Shown one piece after another: positions 1-5,547 of a stretch of DNA of 12,883 bases. The number at the start of each line of letters is the position of its first letter. Within the stretch, counting starts at the first letter, position 1. Under the pieces are notes generated by a model. The model saw only the letters and a list, made by a program, of their open reading frames with translations. It did no database searches and had not been told where the DNA came from. Position numbers and translations under genes: made by a program. Source of the DNA: Pseudomonadota bacterium (GTDB lineage: Bacteria; Pseudomonadota; Alphaproteobacteria; Acetobacterales; Acetobacteraceae); contig JAEWCI010000185.1 of assembly GCA_023390705.1 (NCBI GenBank), forward strand, positions 1-12,883, in the 5' to 3' direction.

Positions 1-460
1 CCTCCAGGCTGGCCAGCAGCCGCGGCAGCATGGCCGCCAGGGCCTGGGCGGCCGGGCGGGTAGCCGCCGGGTCCGCGAGGAAGCCGCGCATGATACCGCC
101 GAGGTCGAGTCGCCCCAGCACGCGCCGCACCTCGGCTTCGGTGAAGACGTGGTTGGCGACGAAGCGGCCGAGTCCCTGGCCCAGCCTCTCCTTCTGCGCC
201 GGGATGATGGCAGTGTGCGGGATGGGCAGGCCGAGCGGCCGGCGGAACAGCGCCGTCACCGCGAACCAGTCGGCCAGGCCACCCACCACCCCGGCCTTGG
301 CGGCGGCCTGAAGCAGGTCCGTGGCGTAGCCGGGGGGCAGTTGGTAGGCCACCAGGGTCAGCACCGCCATCAGCAGCAGCAGGCCGGTGGCGATGGCGCG
401 GTGGCGTCGCAGCGCCGCGCGCAGCGGGGCATCGGGATCGAAGGGCGGGGAGGGGGACAT
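1..460 (-). CDS. DUF445 family membrane protein (N-terminal part, runs off window)
   Basis: The first 153 residues are visible; the rest lies beyond the left edge. After a short proline-rich N-terminus there is one hydrophobic helix at about residues 23-41. It is followed by the family hallmark at about residues 57-77 (GVVGGLADWFAVTALFRRPLG) and then PIPHTAIIPAQKERLG, the usual DUF445 (YjiN-like) opening. Known members are inner-membrane proteins of unclear function with long helical soluble regions. The ATG at 460 is the only reasonable start, because an in-frame TAG lies five codons upstream (473-475). No clear Shine-Dalgarno sequence precedes it. The gene is divergent from the OmpA-type gene, and a palindromic repeat begins about 10-15 bp upstream of its start. 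The family call is secure; the role is unknown. Confidence 0.85.
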   Translation of the reverse strand, partial: MSPSPPFDPDAPLRAALRRHRAIATGLLLLMAVLTLVAYQLPPGYATDLLQAAAKAGVVGGLADWFAVTALFRRPLGLPIPHTAIIPAQKERLGQGLGRFVANHVFTEAEVRRVLGRLDLGGIMRGFLADPAATRPAAQALAAMLPRLLASLE

Positions 461-470
461 GCTGCACGCA

Positions 471-530
471 GGCTAGAGCAGATCGCGGACGGGCGTGAAC
501 GCCCGGAAGTGGGAATCTGCTCGGCAAACA
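471..530. repeat. Palindromic intergenic repeat (nested inverted repeat)
   Basis: GAGCAGAT (476-483) pairs with ATCTGCTC (515-522). Inside it, CGGGCGT (490-496) pairs with ACGCCCG (499-505) around a 2-nt centre. Both pairs share nearly the same centre (about 498), so the whole segment can fold as one long interrupted hairpin or cruciform. Its style (CTAGAGCA... GTGGGAATC...GCTC..CAAACAA) resembles the dispersed intergenic palindromes common in alphaproteobacterial genomes. That resemblance is from memory and is not a database match. It could affect expression of the DUF445 gene, whose start is about 15 bp away. Confidence 0.5.
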
Positions 531-617
531 ATGGCCTGGGGCGGATCGGCGTTCGGTTTCGAAGGTAATCCGCTTCAGGGTCTCCGGCGCAGGGGGCGCC
601 CCAGGGCCGTATCCTGT

Positions 618-632
618 TGTTGCCCTGCAACA
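618..632. promoter_or_regulatory. Short perfect palindrome upstream of the OmpA-type gene
   Basis: TGTTGC-CCT-GCAACA is a 15-bp inverted repeat with 6-bp arms and a 3-nt spacer. It lies about 130 bp upstream of the porin start, in the gap shared with the divergent DUF445 gene. The size and symmetry suit a dimeric regulator site, but a chance small hairpin is just as likely. No regulator can be named from the sequence. Confidence 0.2.
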
Positions 633-704
633 GCGAAGCCGCTATCGCCGTTCCGGTTGCATGGGGTACTGAACCGTGCGTCCGGCACCACCAGTTGTCC
701 AAGG

Positions 705-710
705 TATGAT
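705..710 (+). promoter_or_regulatory. Possible -10 element of the OmpA-type gene
   Basis: TATGAT matches the sigma-70 -10 consensus at five of six positions. It sits about 52 bp upstream of the ATG at 762, giving a plausible short leader. No good -35 hexamer is present 16-18 bp upstream. Apart from this, the palindrome at 618-632 and the repeat at 471-530, nothing else recognisable was seen between 461 and 761. Confidence 0.25.
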
Positions 711-761
711 ACGGTTGCCGACACTTGCATTCGGCCGATCCGGACAGGAACCCTGCTCGTG

Positions 762-1829
762 ATGACCCTCCGCCGCGCGCTGCTCGCCGCCACCATGCTG
801 GTCGTGCCACTGGCGGCCGAGGCCCAGCCGGTCACCGGCCTCTATGTCGGCGCCGGAGCCGGGATCGGGTACCGCTTCTTCGCCCAGGATGGCGGCTTCC
901 AGGCCCGGCCGGACAATCCCGGCTTCGTTGGCCTCGGCAGCATCGGCTGGGGCTTCGGCAACGGGTTGCGCGCCGAGATCGAAGGCAATTACCGCCAGAA
1001 CGAGGTGGACCAGGTCCGCATCAACGGCGCCCGCACCACCAATGCCGGCGGGCAGCTCCGCACCTATGGCGCCATGTTCAATGTGCTCTACGACTTCAAC
1101 GGCCTGAGCCTGACCGGGCTGGCCACGCCCTATGTCGGCCTCGGTGCCGGCTATGCGGTGAATGAGGTGAGCAGGCTGCGCGCCCGCAGCCTGAGCGGCC
1201 TCTCCACCTTCCGCCTGGATGATGAGGACGGCAGCTTCGCCTACCAGGCCATCCTGGGGGCCGCCTGGCATCTTAGCAGCGTGGCGCCCGGCCTGGCGCT
1301 GACCACCGAATACCGCTTCTTCGGCACGACCGAGCCTTCCCTGACCGGGACGGTGCAGACCGGCAGTTCCATCATCGCCGGCAGCGTGAAGCCGACCAAC
1401 TACAACCACTCGCTGCTGATCGGCCTGCGCTACAATTTCGGCGCCGCCTCGGCCCAGGTGCTGCAGCCGCAGCCGCAGGTGCAGCCGCCCCCGCAGGTCG
1501 CCCGCACCTACCTGGTCTTCTTCGACTGGGATCGCGCCGACCTGACCGCCCGTGCCCGCGAGATCATCGCCGAGGCCGCGCGCAACTCGAAGACTGTGGC
1601 GGCGACCCGCATCGAGGTGGCCGGCCACGCCGACCGCTCCGGCACGCCGCAGTACAACCAGCGCCTGTCGCAGCGCCGTGCGGATGCCGTGGCGGCCGAA
1701 CTGGTGCGCAATGGCGTCAGCCGCAACGACATCACCGTCACCGCCTTCGGTGAGAGCCGCCCGCTGGTGCCGACCGCCGACGGCGTGCGCGAGCCGCAGA
1801 ACCGCCGCGTCGAGATCGTGCTGCGCTGA
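762..1829 (+). CDS. OmpA-family outer-membrane protein (beta-barrel plus peptidoglycan-binding domain)
   Basis: The 355-residue protein begins with a signal peptide (MTLRRALLAATMLVVPLAAEA, probable cleavage A21|Q22). A glycine/aromatic-rich eight-strand barrel of the OmpA/opacity type follows to about residue 230. A Pro/Gln linker at about 231-250 leads to a C-terminal OmpA domain at about 251-355. D291 and R306 (HAD... SQRR) have the 15-residue spacing of the diaminopimelate-binding Asp/Arg pair known in OmpA. It should sit in the outer membrane and tether it to peptidoglycan. The frame is open back to 495, but only the start at 762 places a signal peptide at the N-terminus. GTG at 759 is an alternative, and AGGA at 746-749 is slightly better spaced for it. 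The gene is followed by an intrinsic terminator and is probably monocistronic. Confidence 0.92.
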   Translation: MTLRRALLAATMLVVPLAAEAQPVTGLYVGAGAGIGYRFFAQDGGFQARPDNPGFVGLGSIGWGFGNGLRAEIEGNYRQNEVDQVRINGARTTNAGGQLRTYGAMFNVLYDFNGLSLTGLATPYVGLGAGYAVNEVSRLRARSLSGLSTFRLDDEDGSFAYQAILGAAWHLSSVAPGLALTTEYRFFGTTEPSLTGTVQTGSSIIAGSVKPTNYNHSLLIGLRYNFGAASAQVLQPQPQVQPPPQVARTYLVFFDWDRADLTARAREIIAEAARNSKTVAATRIEVAGHADRSGTPQYNQRLSQRRADAVAAELVRNGVSRNDITVTAFGESRPLVPTADGVREPQNRRVEIVLR

Positions 1830-1859
1830 GCGCACACGGCCCGTCGCGAACGGCTTGGG

Positions 1860-1889
1860 AAGGGCGCCTCCGGGCGCCCTTTTGCTTTT
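1860..1889 (+). terminator. Intrinsic terminator after the OmpA-type gene
   Basis: A perfect 9-bp stem AAGGGCGCC / GGCGCCCTT with a 4-nt loop (TCCG) is followed by TTGCTTTT. It starts 30 bp after the porin stop codon and ends before the reductase ribosome-binding site, so it separates the two transcription units. Confidence 0.85.
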
Positions 1890-1934
1890 CCGCTTATCCG
1901 CGCCAAGCTGCGGGCGCGAATGGGAGGATATGCC

Positions 1935-2912
1935 ATGCAATACCGCATCCTGGGCCGCACCGGCCTGAAGGTCTCCGTTCTCGGCTACGGTGCCGGCGCC
2001 GTGGGCGGGCTGCTGGTGCGCGGCAGCGCGGCGGAGCAAGAACGCTCCCTGGCCCGGGCGTTGGAGGCCGGCATCACCTATGTTGACACGGCGCCGGTCT
2101 ATGGGGACGGCGCTTCCGAAACCACGCTCGGCCGGCTGCTGCCCGCCGGCAGGCAAGGGGTGAGCCTGGGCACCAAGGTCCGGCTGAAGCCCGAGGACAT
2201 GGCGGACCCGGCCCCGGTGATCGCCGCCTCGCTGGAAGCCAGCCTGCGCCGCCTGGGGCGGGACAGCGTGGACCTGCTGCAACTGCACAATCCCCTCACC
2301 GTGGCGGGCGGTGGCAACCTCATCTCGCTGCCCCTGCTGCAGGAACGCATCCTGCCGGCGCTGCGCCGGCTGCGCGAGCAGGGAAAGATCCGCTTCTTCG
2401 GCATCACCGCCCTGGGCGAAACGGCGGCGCTGCGCCAGGTGGTGCGCTCCGGCGCCATCGACACGGCGCAGATCCCCTACAACCTGCTCAATCCCAGCGC
2501 CGCCGGAACGCTGCCGCCGGGCCTGCCGGGGCATGATTTCGGCGGGCTCATGAATGATTGCGCCGAATGCGGCGTGGGGGTGATCGGCATCCGCATCCTG
2601 GCCGGTGGTGCGCTTTCCGGGGAGGAAGAGCGCCACCCCACAGCCATGCCACAGGTCGCCCCCATCGCCTCCGCCGCCAGCTATGCCGAGGACGTGGCCA
2701 ATGCCCGCCGCCTGCTGCCCTTGGTGAACGAAGGGCTTGCCGGCAGCCTGGCCGAGGCGGCGATCCGTTTCGCCATCACGGCGCCGCAGATGGGCACGGC
2801 CCTGATCGGCACCGCCTCAATTGAGCAGTTGGAGGTGGCGATCGCCGCCGCCGGAAAGGGCCCGTTGCCGGAAGCCGCGCTGAAGCGGATCGCCGCGCTG
2901 CAGGGCCGCTAA
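1935..2912 (+). CDS. Aldo/keto reductase
   Basis: This is a 325-residue NADPH-dependent oxidoreductase of the aldo/keto reductase superfamily (TIM barrel). The N-terminus MQYRILGRTGLKVS is typical. The catalytic tetrad is present: D51 and Y56 (YVDTAPVYG), K81 (LGTKVR) and H118 (LLQLHNPL). The substrate is probably a sugar or small carbonyl compound but cannot be set from the sequence. The start at 1935 is chosen because GGGAGG (1922-1927) lies 7 bp upstream; the in-frame ATG at 1920 has no such site. The stop codon TAA lies inside a CTAACA hexamer that is repeated on the far side of the MITE-like element immediately downstream. No neighbour suggests a pathway. Confidence 0.92.
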   Translation: MQYRILGRTGLKVSVLGYGAGAVGGLLVRGSAAEQERSLARALEAGITYVDTAPVYGDGASETTLGRLLPAGRQGVSLGTKVRLKPEDMADPAPVIAASLEASLRRLGRDSVDLLQLHNPLTVAGGGNLISLPLLQERILPALRRLREQGKIRFFGITALGETAALRQVVRSGAIDTAQIPYNLLNPSAAGTLPPGLPGHDFGGLMNDCAECGVGVIGIRILAGGALSGEEERHPTAMPQVAPIASAASYAEDVANARRLLPLVNEGLAGSLAEAAIRFAITAPQMGTALIGTASIEQLEVAIAAAGKGPLPEAALKRIAALQGR

Positions 2913-2915
2913 CAA

Positions 2916-3036
2916 TACCTGGGCAGAAATGAACCGGGTTTCCTGCGTTCTCAGCGGCATAACGAATTCTGCTCAACCACGAAAGCCATTCGTAAGCCGC
3001 TGAGGGTTTTGACGAATATCCGTTTCTGCTCAGGTA
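2916..3036. mobile_element. MITE-like symmetrical inverted-repeat element (non-coding)
   Basis: The ends are inverted repeats: TACCTGGGCAGAAATG (2916-2931) against the reverse complement of 3021-3036, TACCTGAGCAGAAACG, 14 of 16 identical. In the middle, CTCAGCGGC (2950-2958) pairs with GCCGCTGAG (2996-3004), and inside that ACGAAT (2962-2967) pairs with ATTCGT (2988-2993). All three pairs share one centre near 2976-2977. A further copy of the end core, TTCTGCTCA, occurs at 2967-2975 as well as at 3024-3032. The hexamer CTAACA flanks the element at 2909-2914 and 3040-3045, a candidate target duplication. Alternatively, terminal TA on both sides would fit a TA-duplicating (IS630/mariner-type) element. 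No transposase is encoded, so any movement would need one supplied in trans. Confidence 0.65.
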
Positions 3037-3100
3037 GTACTAACATCCGGAGGCGGCAAGGGGGATGGGCAGCGGTCCGGCTTGTCCGGGGACGCCGGTG

Positions 3101-3115
3101 TGTTATGTAATAACA
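3101..3115. promoter_or_regulatory. Zur-like operator of the zinc-uptake operon
   Basis: TGTTAT-GTA-ATAACA is a perfect 15-bp inverted repeat. It matches the general Zur box form TGTTATA-N-TATAACA known in proteobacteria at all but the central positions. It stands directly in front of metal ABC transporter genes, where a Zur site is expected, so repression under zinc-replete conditions is the natural reading. TTGTCC at 3082-3087 could be a -35, which would put the -10 inside the palindrome (TATGTAAT at 3104-3111) and the RNA start at or near the ATG at 3115. The promoter placement is inference. Confidence 0.7.
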
Positions 3116-3240
3116 TGATGTCGCCTTCCCTTTGGTCCGACCCTCTCGCGCTTTCCGCCGGCGCCGGTGCCCGGCTGGTGCTGGCCACCCTGGTGGCGGC
3201 GGGGCTGTGGGCGGCGGTGTTCTGGGCCATGGCGGCATGA
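3115..3240 (+). CDS. Small hypothetical membrane protein heading the zinc-uptake operon
   Basis: This 41-residue ORF (MMSPSLWSDPLALSAGAG... then a hydrophobic C-terminal half) has one predicted transmembrane helix at about residues 18-39. It starts at ATG 3115, or at the adjacent ATG 3118, at the edge of the Zur-like palindrome and with no Shine-Dalgarno sequence, so it may be read from a leaderless transcript. Its TGA overlaps the ATG of the ATPase gene (ATGA at 3237-3240). The ATPase gene has no clear ribosome-binding site of its own, which fits translational coupling and supports this ORF being translated. I do not recognise the protein. It might be a small accessory subunit of the transporter or only a coupling leader peptide. 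Confidence 0.5.
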   Translation: MMSPSLWSDPLALSAGAGARLVLATLVAAGLWAAVFWAMAA

Positions 3241-3980
3241 ACCCGCCCGCGATCACCCTGGCCGACCTGACCGTCTGCCATGGCCGCCGGCCGGCGGTCC
3301 ACCATCTTTCCGGCCGCTTCGCGCCGGGCAGCCTGACCGCCGTGGTGGGCCCGAATGGCGCCGGCAAGACCACGCTGCTGCGCGCCTTGGCCGGGCTGCA
3401 CCCGCCGCATCAGGGCCGGATCGAGGCACCTCGCCCCGGCCAGGGCATTGCCATGCTGCCCCAGGCCAGCGCGCTGGACCGGCAATTCCCGCTTTCCTGC
3501 CTGGATGTGGTGCTGTTCGGCCTGTGGCCTGAAAGCGGCGCTTTCCGTGCGCTTTCCACCACCGGCAAGGCGCGTGCGGTGGAAGCCCTGGCCGCTGTCG
3601 GACTGGCAGGTTTCGAGAAGCGGCCGGTCGGCAGCCTTTCCACCGGCCAGTTCCAGCGTCTGCTCTTTGCCCGGCTGCTGCTGCAGGACGCGCCGGTGAT
3701 CCTGCTGGACGAACCCTTCAACGCCGTGGATGCCCGCACCGCCGCCGATCTGCTGGCCCTGGTGCGGCGCTGGCATGGCGAGGGCCGCACCGTCATCGCC
3801 GTGCTGCACGACCTCGACCTGGTTCGCCGCGAATTCCCGCAAGCCCTTCTTCTGGCACGGGATTGCCTGGGCTGGGGCCCGACCGCCGAGGTGCTGACCG
3901 CCGCCAACCGGCTGCGCGCCCGCATGATGGCCGAGGCCTGGGCCGAGGAAGCCGCGGCCTGCGAGCGCGAGGCGGCCTGA
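3237..3980 (+). CDS. aztA: Zinc/metal ABC transporter ATP-binding protein, AztA/ZnuC type
   Basis: This is a complete 247-residue ABC ATPase that would power zinc import with the permease encoded next. Walker A is GPNGAGKT (38-45), the Q-loop glutamine is Q76 (MLPQ), the signature is LSTGQ (134-138, with T where most have G), Walker B is VILLDE (154-159) and the switch histidine is H191 (VLHDLD). The segments AVHHLSGRFAPGSLTAVVGP and LLARDCLGWGPTAEVL recall AztA of the AztABCD zinc system more than E. coli ZnuC. That choice is from memory of the family. The start at 3237 overlaps the stop of the small upstream ORF (ATGA). An in-frame upstream ATG at 3132 would add an Arg/Gly-rich shadow of that ORF and is rejected. 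The Zur-like box implies induction by zinc shortage. Confidence 0.87.
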   Translation: MNPPAITLADLTVCHGRRPAVHHLSGRFAPGSLTAVVGPNGAGKTTLLRALAGLHPPHQGRIEAPRPGQGIAMLPQASALDRQFPLSCLDVVLFGLWPESGAFRALSTTGKARAVEALAAVGLAGFEKRPVGSLSTGQFQRLLFARLLLQDAPVILLDEPFNAVDARTAADLLALVRRWHGEGRTVIAVLHDLDLVRREFPQALLLARDCLGWGPTAEVLTAANRLRARMMAEAWAEEAAACEREAA

Positions 3981-4834
3981 TTCTCGACCTCTTCCTCGAC
4001 TACGGCTTTCTGCGCCGCGCCCTGGTGGGCTGCCTGGCGCTTTCGGTCGCCGGGCCGCCGCTCGGCGTCTTCCTCATGCTGCGGCGGATGAGCCTGACCG
4101 CCGATGTGCTGGGCCATGGCATCCTGCCCGGCGTGGCGCTCGGCTTCCTGCTGGCCGGCTTCTCGCTGCCGGCCCTGGCCGCTGGAGGCTTGGCCGCCGG
4201 GCTGGTGGTGGCGGTGGGGGCCGGTGCCCTTTCCCGCCTCACCGGGGGGCGGGAGGATGCCTCCCTGGCCGCGCTCTATCTGGTGGCGCTGGCGTTGGGT
4301 GTGGTGCTGGTCTCGGCCCGGGGCGGGTCGCAGGAACTGACGCAGTTGCTGTTCGGCAGCGTGCTCGGGGTGGATGACGCGGCGCTGCTGCTGATGGCCG
4401 GGACCGCAACGCTGACCCTGGCGGCGCTGGCCTTCGCCTGGCGGCCGCTGGTGCTGGAATGCTTCGACCCCGGCTTCGCCCGGTCGGTGGGCGCGCGCGG
4501 CGGGTTCTGGCACCTGGGCTTCCTTGCGCTGGTGGTGCTGAATCTCATTGCGGCCTTCCAGGCGCTCGGGACGCTGATGGCGGTGGGGTTGATGATGCTG
4601 CCGGCCATCGCCGCGCGGCATTGGGCCCGGCAGGTGGGGGGCATGGTCTATGCGGCGGTCGGGCTGGCGGTGCTGGCCTCGGTCGGCGGGCTGGCGCTCT
4701 CGGCCCAGGCCGACCTGCCCAGCGGCCCGGCGGTGGTGCTGGCGGCGGGGCTGATCTGGGCGCTTTCGGTGCTGTGCGGCCCGGTGGACGGGCTGGTACC
4801 ACGATTGCTGCGCCGGCGGCACTTTTCAGGATAA
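3977..4834 (+). CDS. aztB: Zinc/metal ABC transporter permease, AztB/ZnuB type
   Basis: This is an ABC-3 family integral membrane protein of about 285 residues with roughly seven or eight hydrophobic helices. It carries the family's RRMSLTADVLGHGILPGVALGF block (residues 36-57, H47), the SQELTQLLFGSVLG segment, and ALGTLMAVGLMMLPAIAARHWAR near the C-terminal third. It forms the membrane channel paired with the upstream ATPase. Homology appears to begin at about LDLFLDYGFLRRALVG, and no ATG, GTG or TTG lies close by in frame. The likeliest start is CTG at 3977, overlapping the ATPase stop as CTGA; ATT at 3980 is a remoter choice. The ATG at 3863 is in frame but gives an Arg-rich shadow N-terminus inside aztA. 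The last codons and the stop form the left arm of a hairpin (4823-4861). No binding protein (AztC/ZnuA) follows. Confidence 0.85.
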   Translation: MILDLFLDYGFLRRALVGCLALSVAGPPLGVFLMLRRMSLTADVLGHGILPGVALGFLLAGFSLPALAAGGLAAGLVVAVGAGALSRLTGGREDASLAALYLVALALGVVLVSARGGSQELTQLLFGSVLGVDDAALLLMAGTATLTLAALAFAWRPLVLECFDPGFARSVGARGGFWHLGFLALVVLNLIAAFQALGTLMAVGLMMLPAIAARHWARQVGGMVYAAVGLAVLASVGGLALSAQADLPSGPAVVLAAGLIWALSVLCGPVDGLVPRLLRRRHFSG

Positions 4835-4861
4835 ATTGCCTGATAAATTCGATCCTGAAAA
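4823..4861 (+). repeat. Perfect 10-bp inverted repeat over the aztB stop codon
   Basis: TTTTCAGGAT (4823-4832) pairs exactly with ATCCTGAAAA (4852-4861) across a 19-nt loop. GATAAATT occurs twice in between (4830-4837 and 4842-4849). Because the first arm contains the end of the permease coding sequence, the hairpin would form at the 3' end of the operon mRNA. It may act in 3'-end protection or termination, but no T-run follows, so a standard intrinsic terminator is not supported. Confidence 0.5.
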
Positions 4862-5154
4862 TTCGTGTTAACAATAGACATTAAACATTTGAATTTTTTA
4901 CTTCTGACGGCTGGGCTGAAATTTAGGAATTTGGAAATTTACCACATTTTCAGCCCTCTCGAAGCCGGCTGCCTGGGCGGAGCCGATGAAGCAATTATTC
5001 CTATATCTCATCCCCGGTCCAGGCAAGCCCCGTCCACCCGGATGCCGAAATTCGGTTCAGGTTCCAGATAGCGGCTGGCGAAGTTCCGCCGGGCGGCTAT
5101 CGAAGCGTCAACAGGCCCGGCATTGGGCGGGGCGGACCGGGGAGGACCCAATCC
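4835..5154. other. Gene-free AT-rich gap with hairpins
   Basis: From about 4820 to 5010 the sequence is far richer in A and T than anything else in the window; the rest of the gap returns to high GC. It holds the right arm of the 4823-4861 hairpin, TGTTAACA (4866-4873), the inverted repeat at 4913-4956 with its 8-bp tandem units, and small palindromes (CCGAAATTCGG at 5045-5055; GATAGC/GCTATC at 5067-5072 and 5096-5101). The 68-codon ORF at 4865-5071 has no recognisable domain and no ribosome-binding site, so I do not call it. No convincing -35/-10 pair was found for the RidA gene. Confidence 0.5.
4913..4956 (+). repeat. Inverted repeat enclosing an 8-bp A/T tandem repeat
   Basis: GGGCTGAAA (4913-4921) pairs with TTTCAGCCC (4948-4956). 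The interval carries AAATTT (4919-4924), GAATTT (4927-4932) and AAATTT (4935-4940) at an exact 8-bp period. No T-run follows on either strand, so it is not a standard terminator. A protein-binding or structured-RNA role is possible but not shown. Confidence 0.45.
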
Positions 5155-5547
5155 ATGGCGATCACGCGGCTGGCGGAGGAGGAACGGCTTTCGGGCGCGG
5201 TGGTGCATGGCGGCCTGGTCTGGCTGGCCGGCCAGGTGGCCGATAATTCCTCGCTGGATACCGAAGGCCAGACCGCCGACATCCTGCGCCAGATGGACGT
5301 GCTGCTGGCCGAGGCCGGGACCGACAGGCGCCACCTGCTCTCGGTCACCGTGGTCCTGGCCGATATCCGGGACGCCCCGGCCATGAACCGCGCCTGGGAC
5401 CGCTGGCTGGACCCCGCCGCCAAGCCGGCGCGCATGACCATCCAGGCACCGCTGGTTGATCCCGCCTGGCGGGTGGAGATCACCGGCGTCGCGGCCCTGC
5501 CCGCGCCGGATCATTCCCCGGCGCCGCCGCAAGCCTTCAGGCCGTGA
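5155..5547 (+). CDS. RidA (YjgF/YER057c/UK114) family protein
   Basis: The 130-residue protein is of typical RidA length. Family members are small cytoplasmic trimers, and many hydrolyse reactive enamine/imine intermediates released by PLP enzymes. Visible hallmarks are VWLAGQVAD (22-30), the helix region ILRQMDVLLAEAG (43-55), R93 in KPARMTIQ (the substrate-carboxylate arginine of the family) and E108 in WRVEITGVA (the conserved acidic position). The Pro/Ala-rich C-terminal tail (about 117-130) is an extra beyond the fold. ATG 5155 has a strong GGGGAGG site at 5139-5145. Its stop overlaps the start of the channel-like gene (GTGA at 5544-5547), so the two are probably co-translated, although their roles have no obvious link. 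The exact Rid subgroup and substrate are unknown. Confidence 0.9.
   Translation: MAITRLAEEERLSGAVVHGGLVWLAGQVADNSSLDTEGQTADILRQMDVLLAEAGTDRRHLLSVTVVLADIRDAPAMNRAWDRWLDPAAKPARMTIQAPLVDPAWRVEITGVAALPAPDHSPAPPQAFRP

Noticed and set aside
495..761. N-terminal extension of the OmpA-type protein
   Set aside because: The extension has no similarity to the family and would bury the signal peptide. The start at 762 (or GTG 759) fits the family.
642..2636. A 664-codon open frame on the minus strand across the OmpA-type and reductase genes
   Set aside because: Its translation is Gly/Ala/Arg/Gln/His-rich with no domain. It is the antisense shadow of two well-supported genes in GC-rich DNA.
3863..3976. 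ATG at 3863 as start of the permease
   Set aside because: It would add 38 Arg/Gly-rich residues read from inside aztA in another frame, before the first membrane helix.
4865..5071. Possible 68-residue ORF in the AT-rich gap
   Set aside because: No ribosome-binding site and no recognisable domain. It spans the inverted repeat at 4913-4956, and its composition changes abruptly midway.
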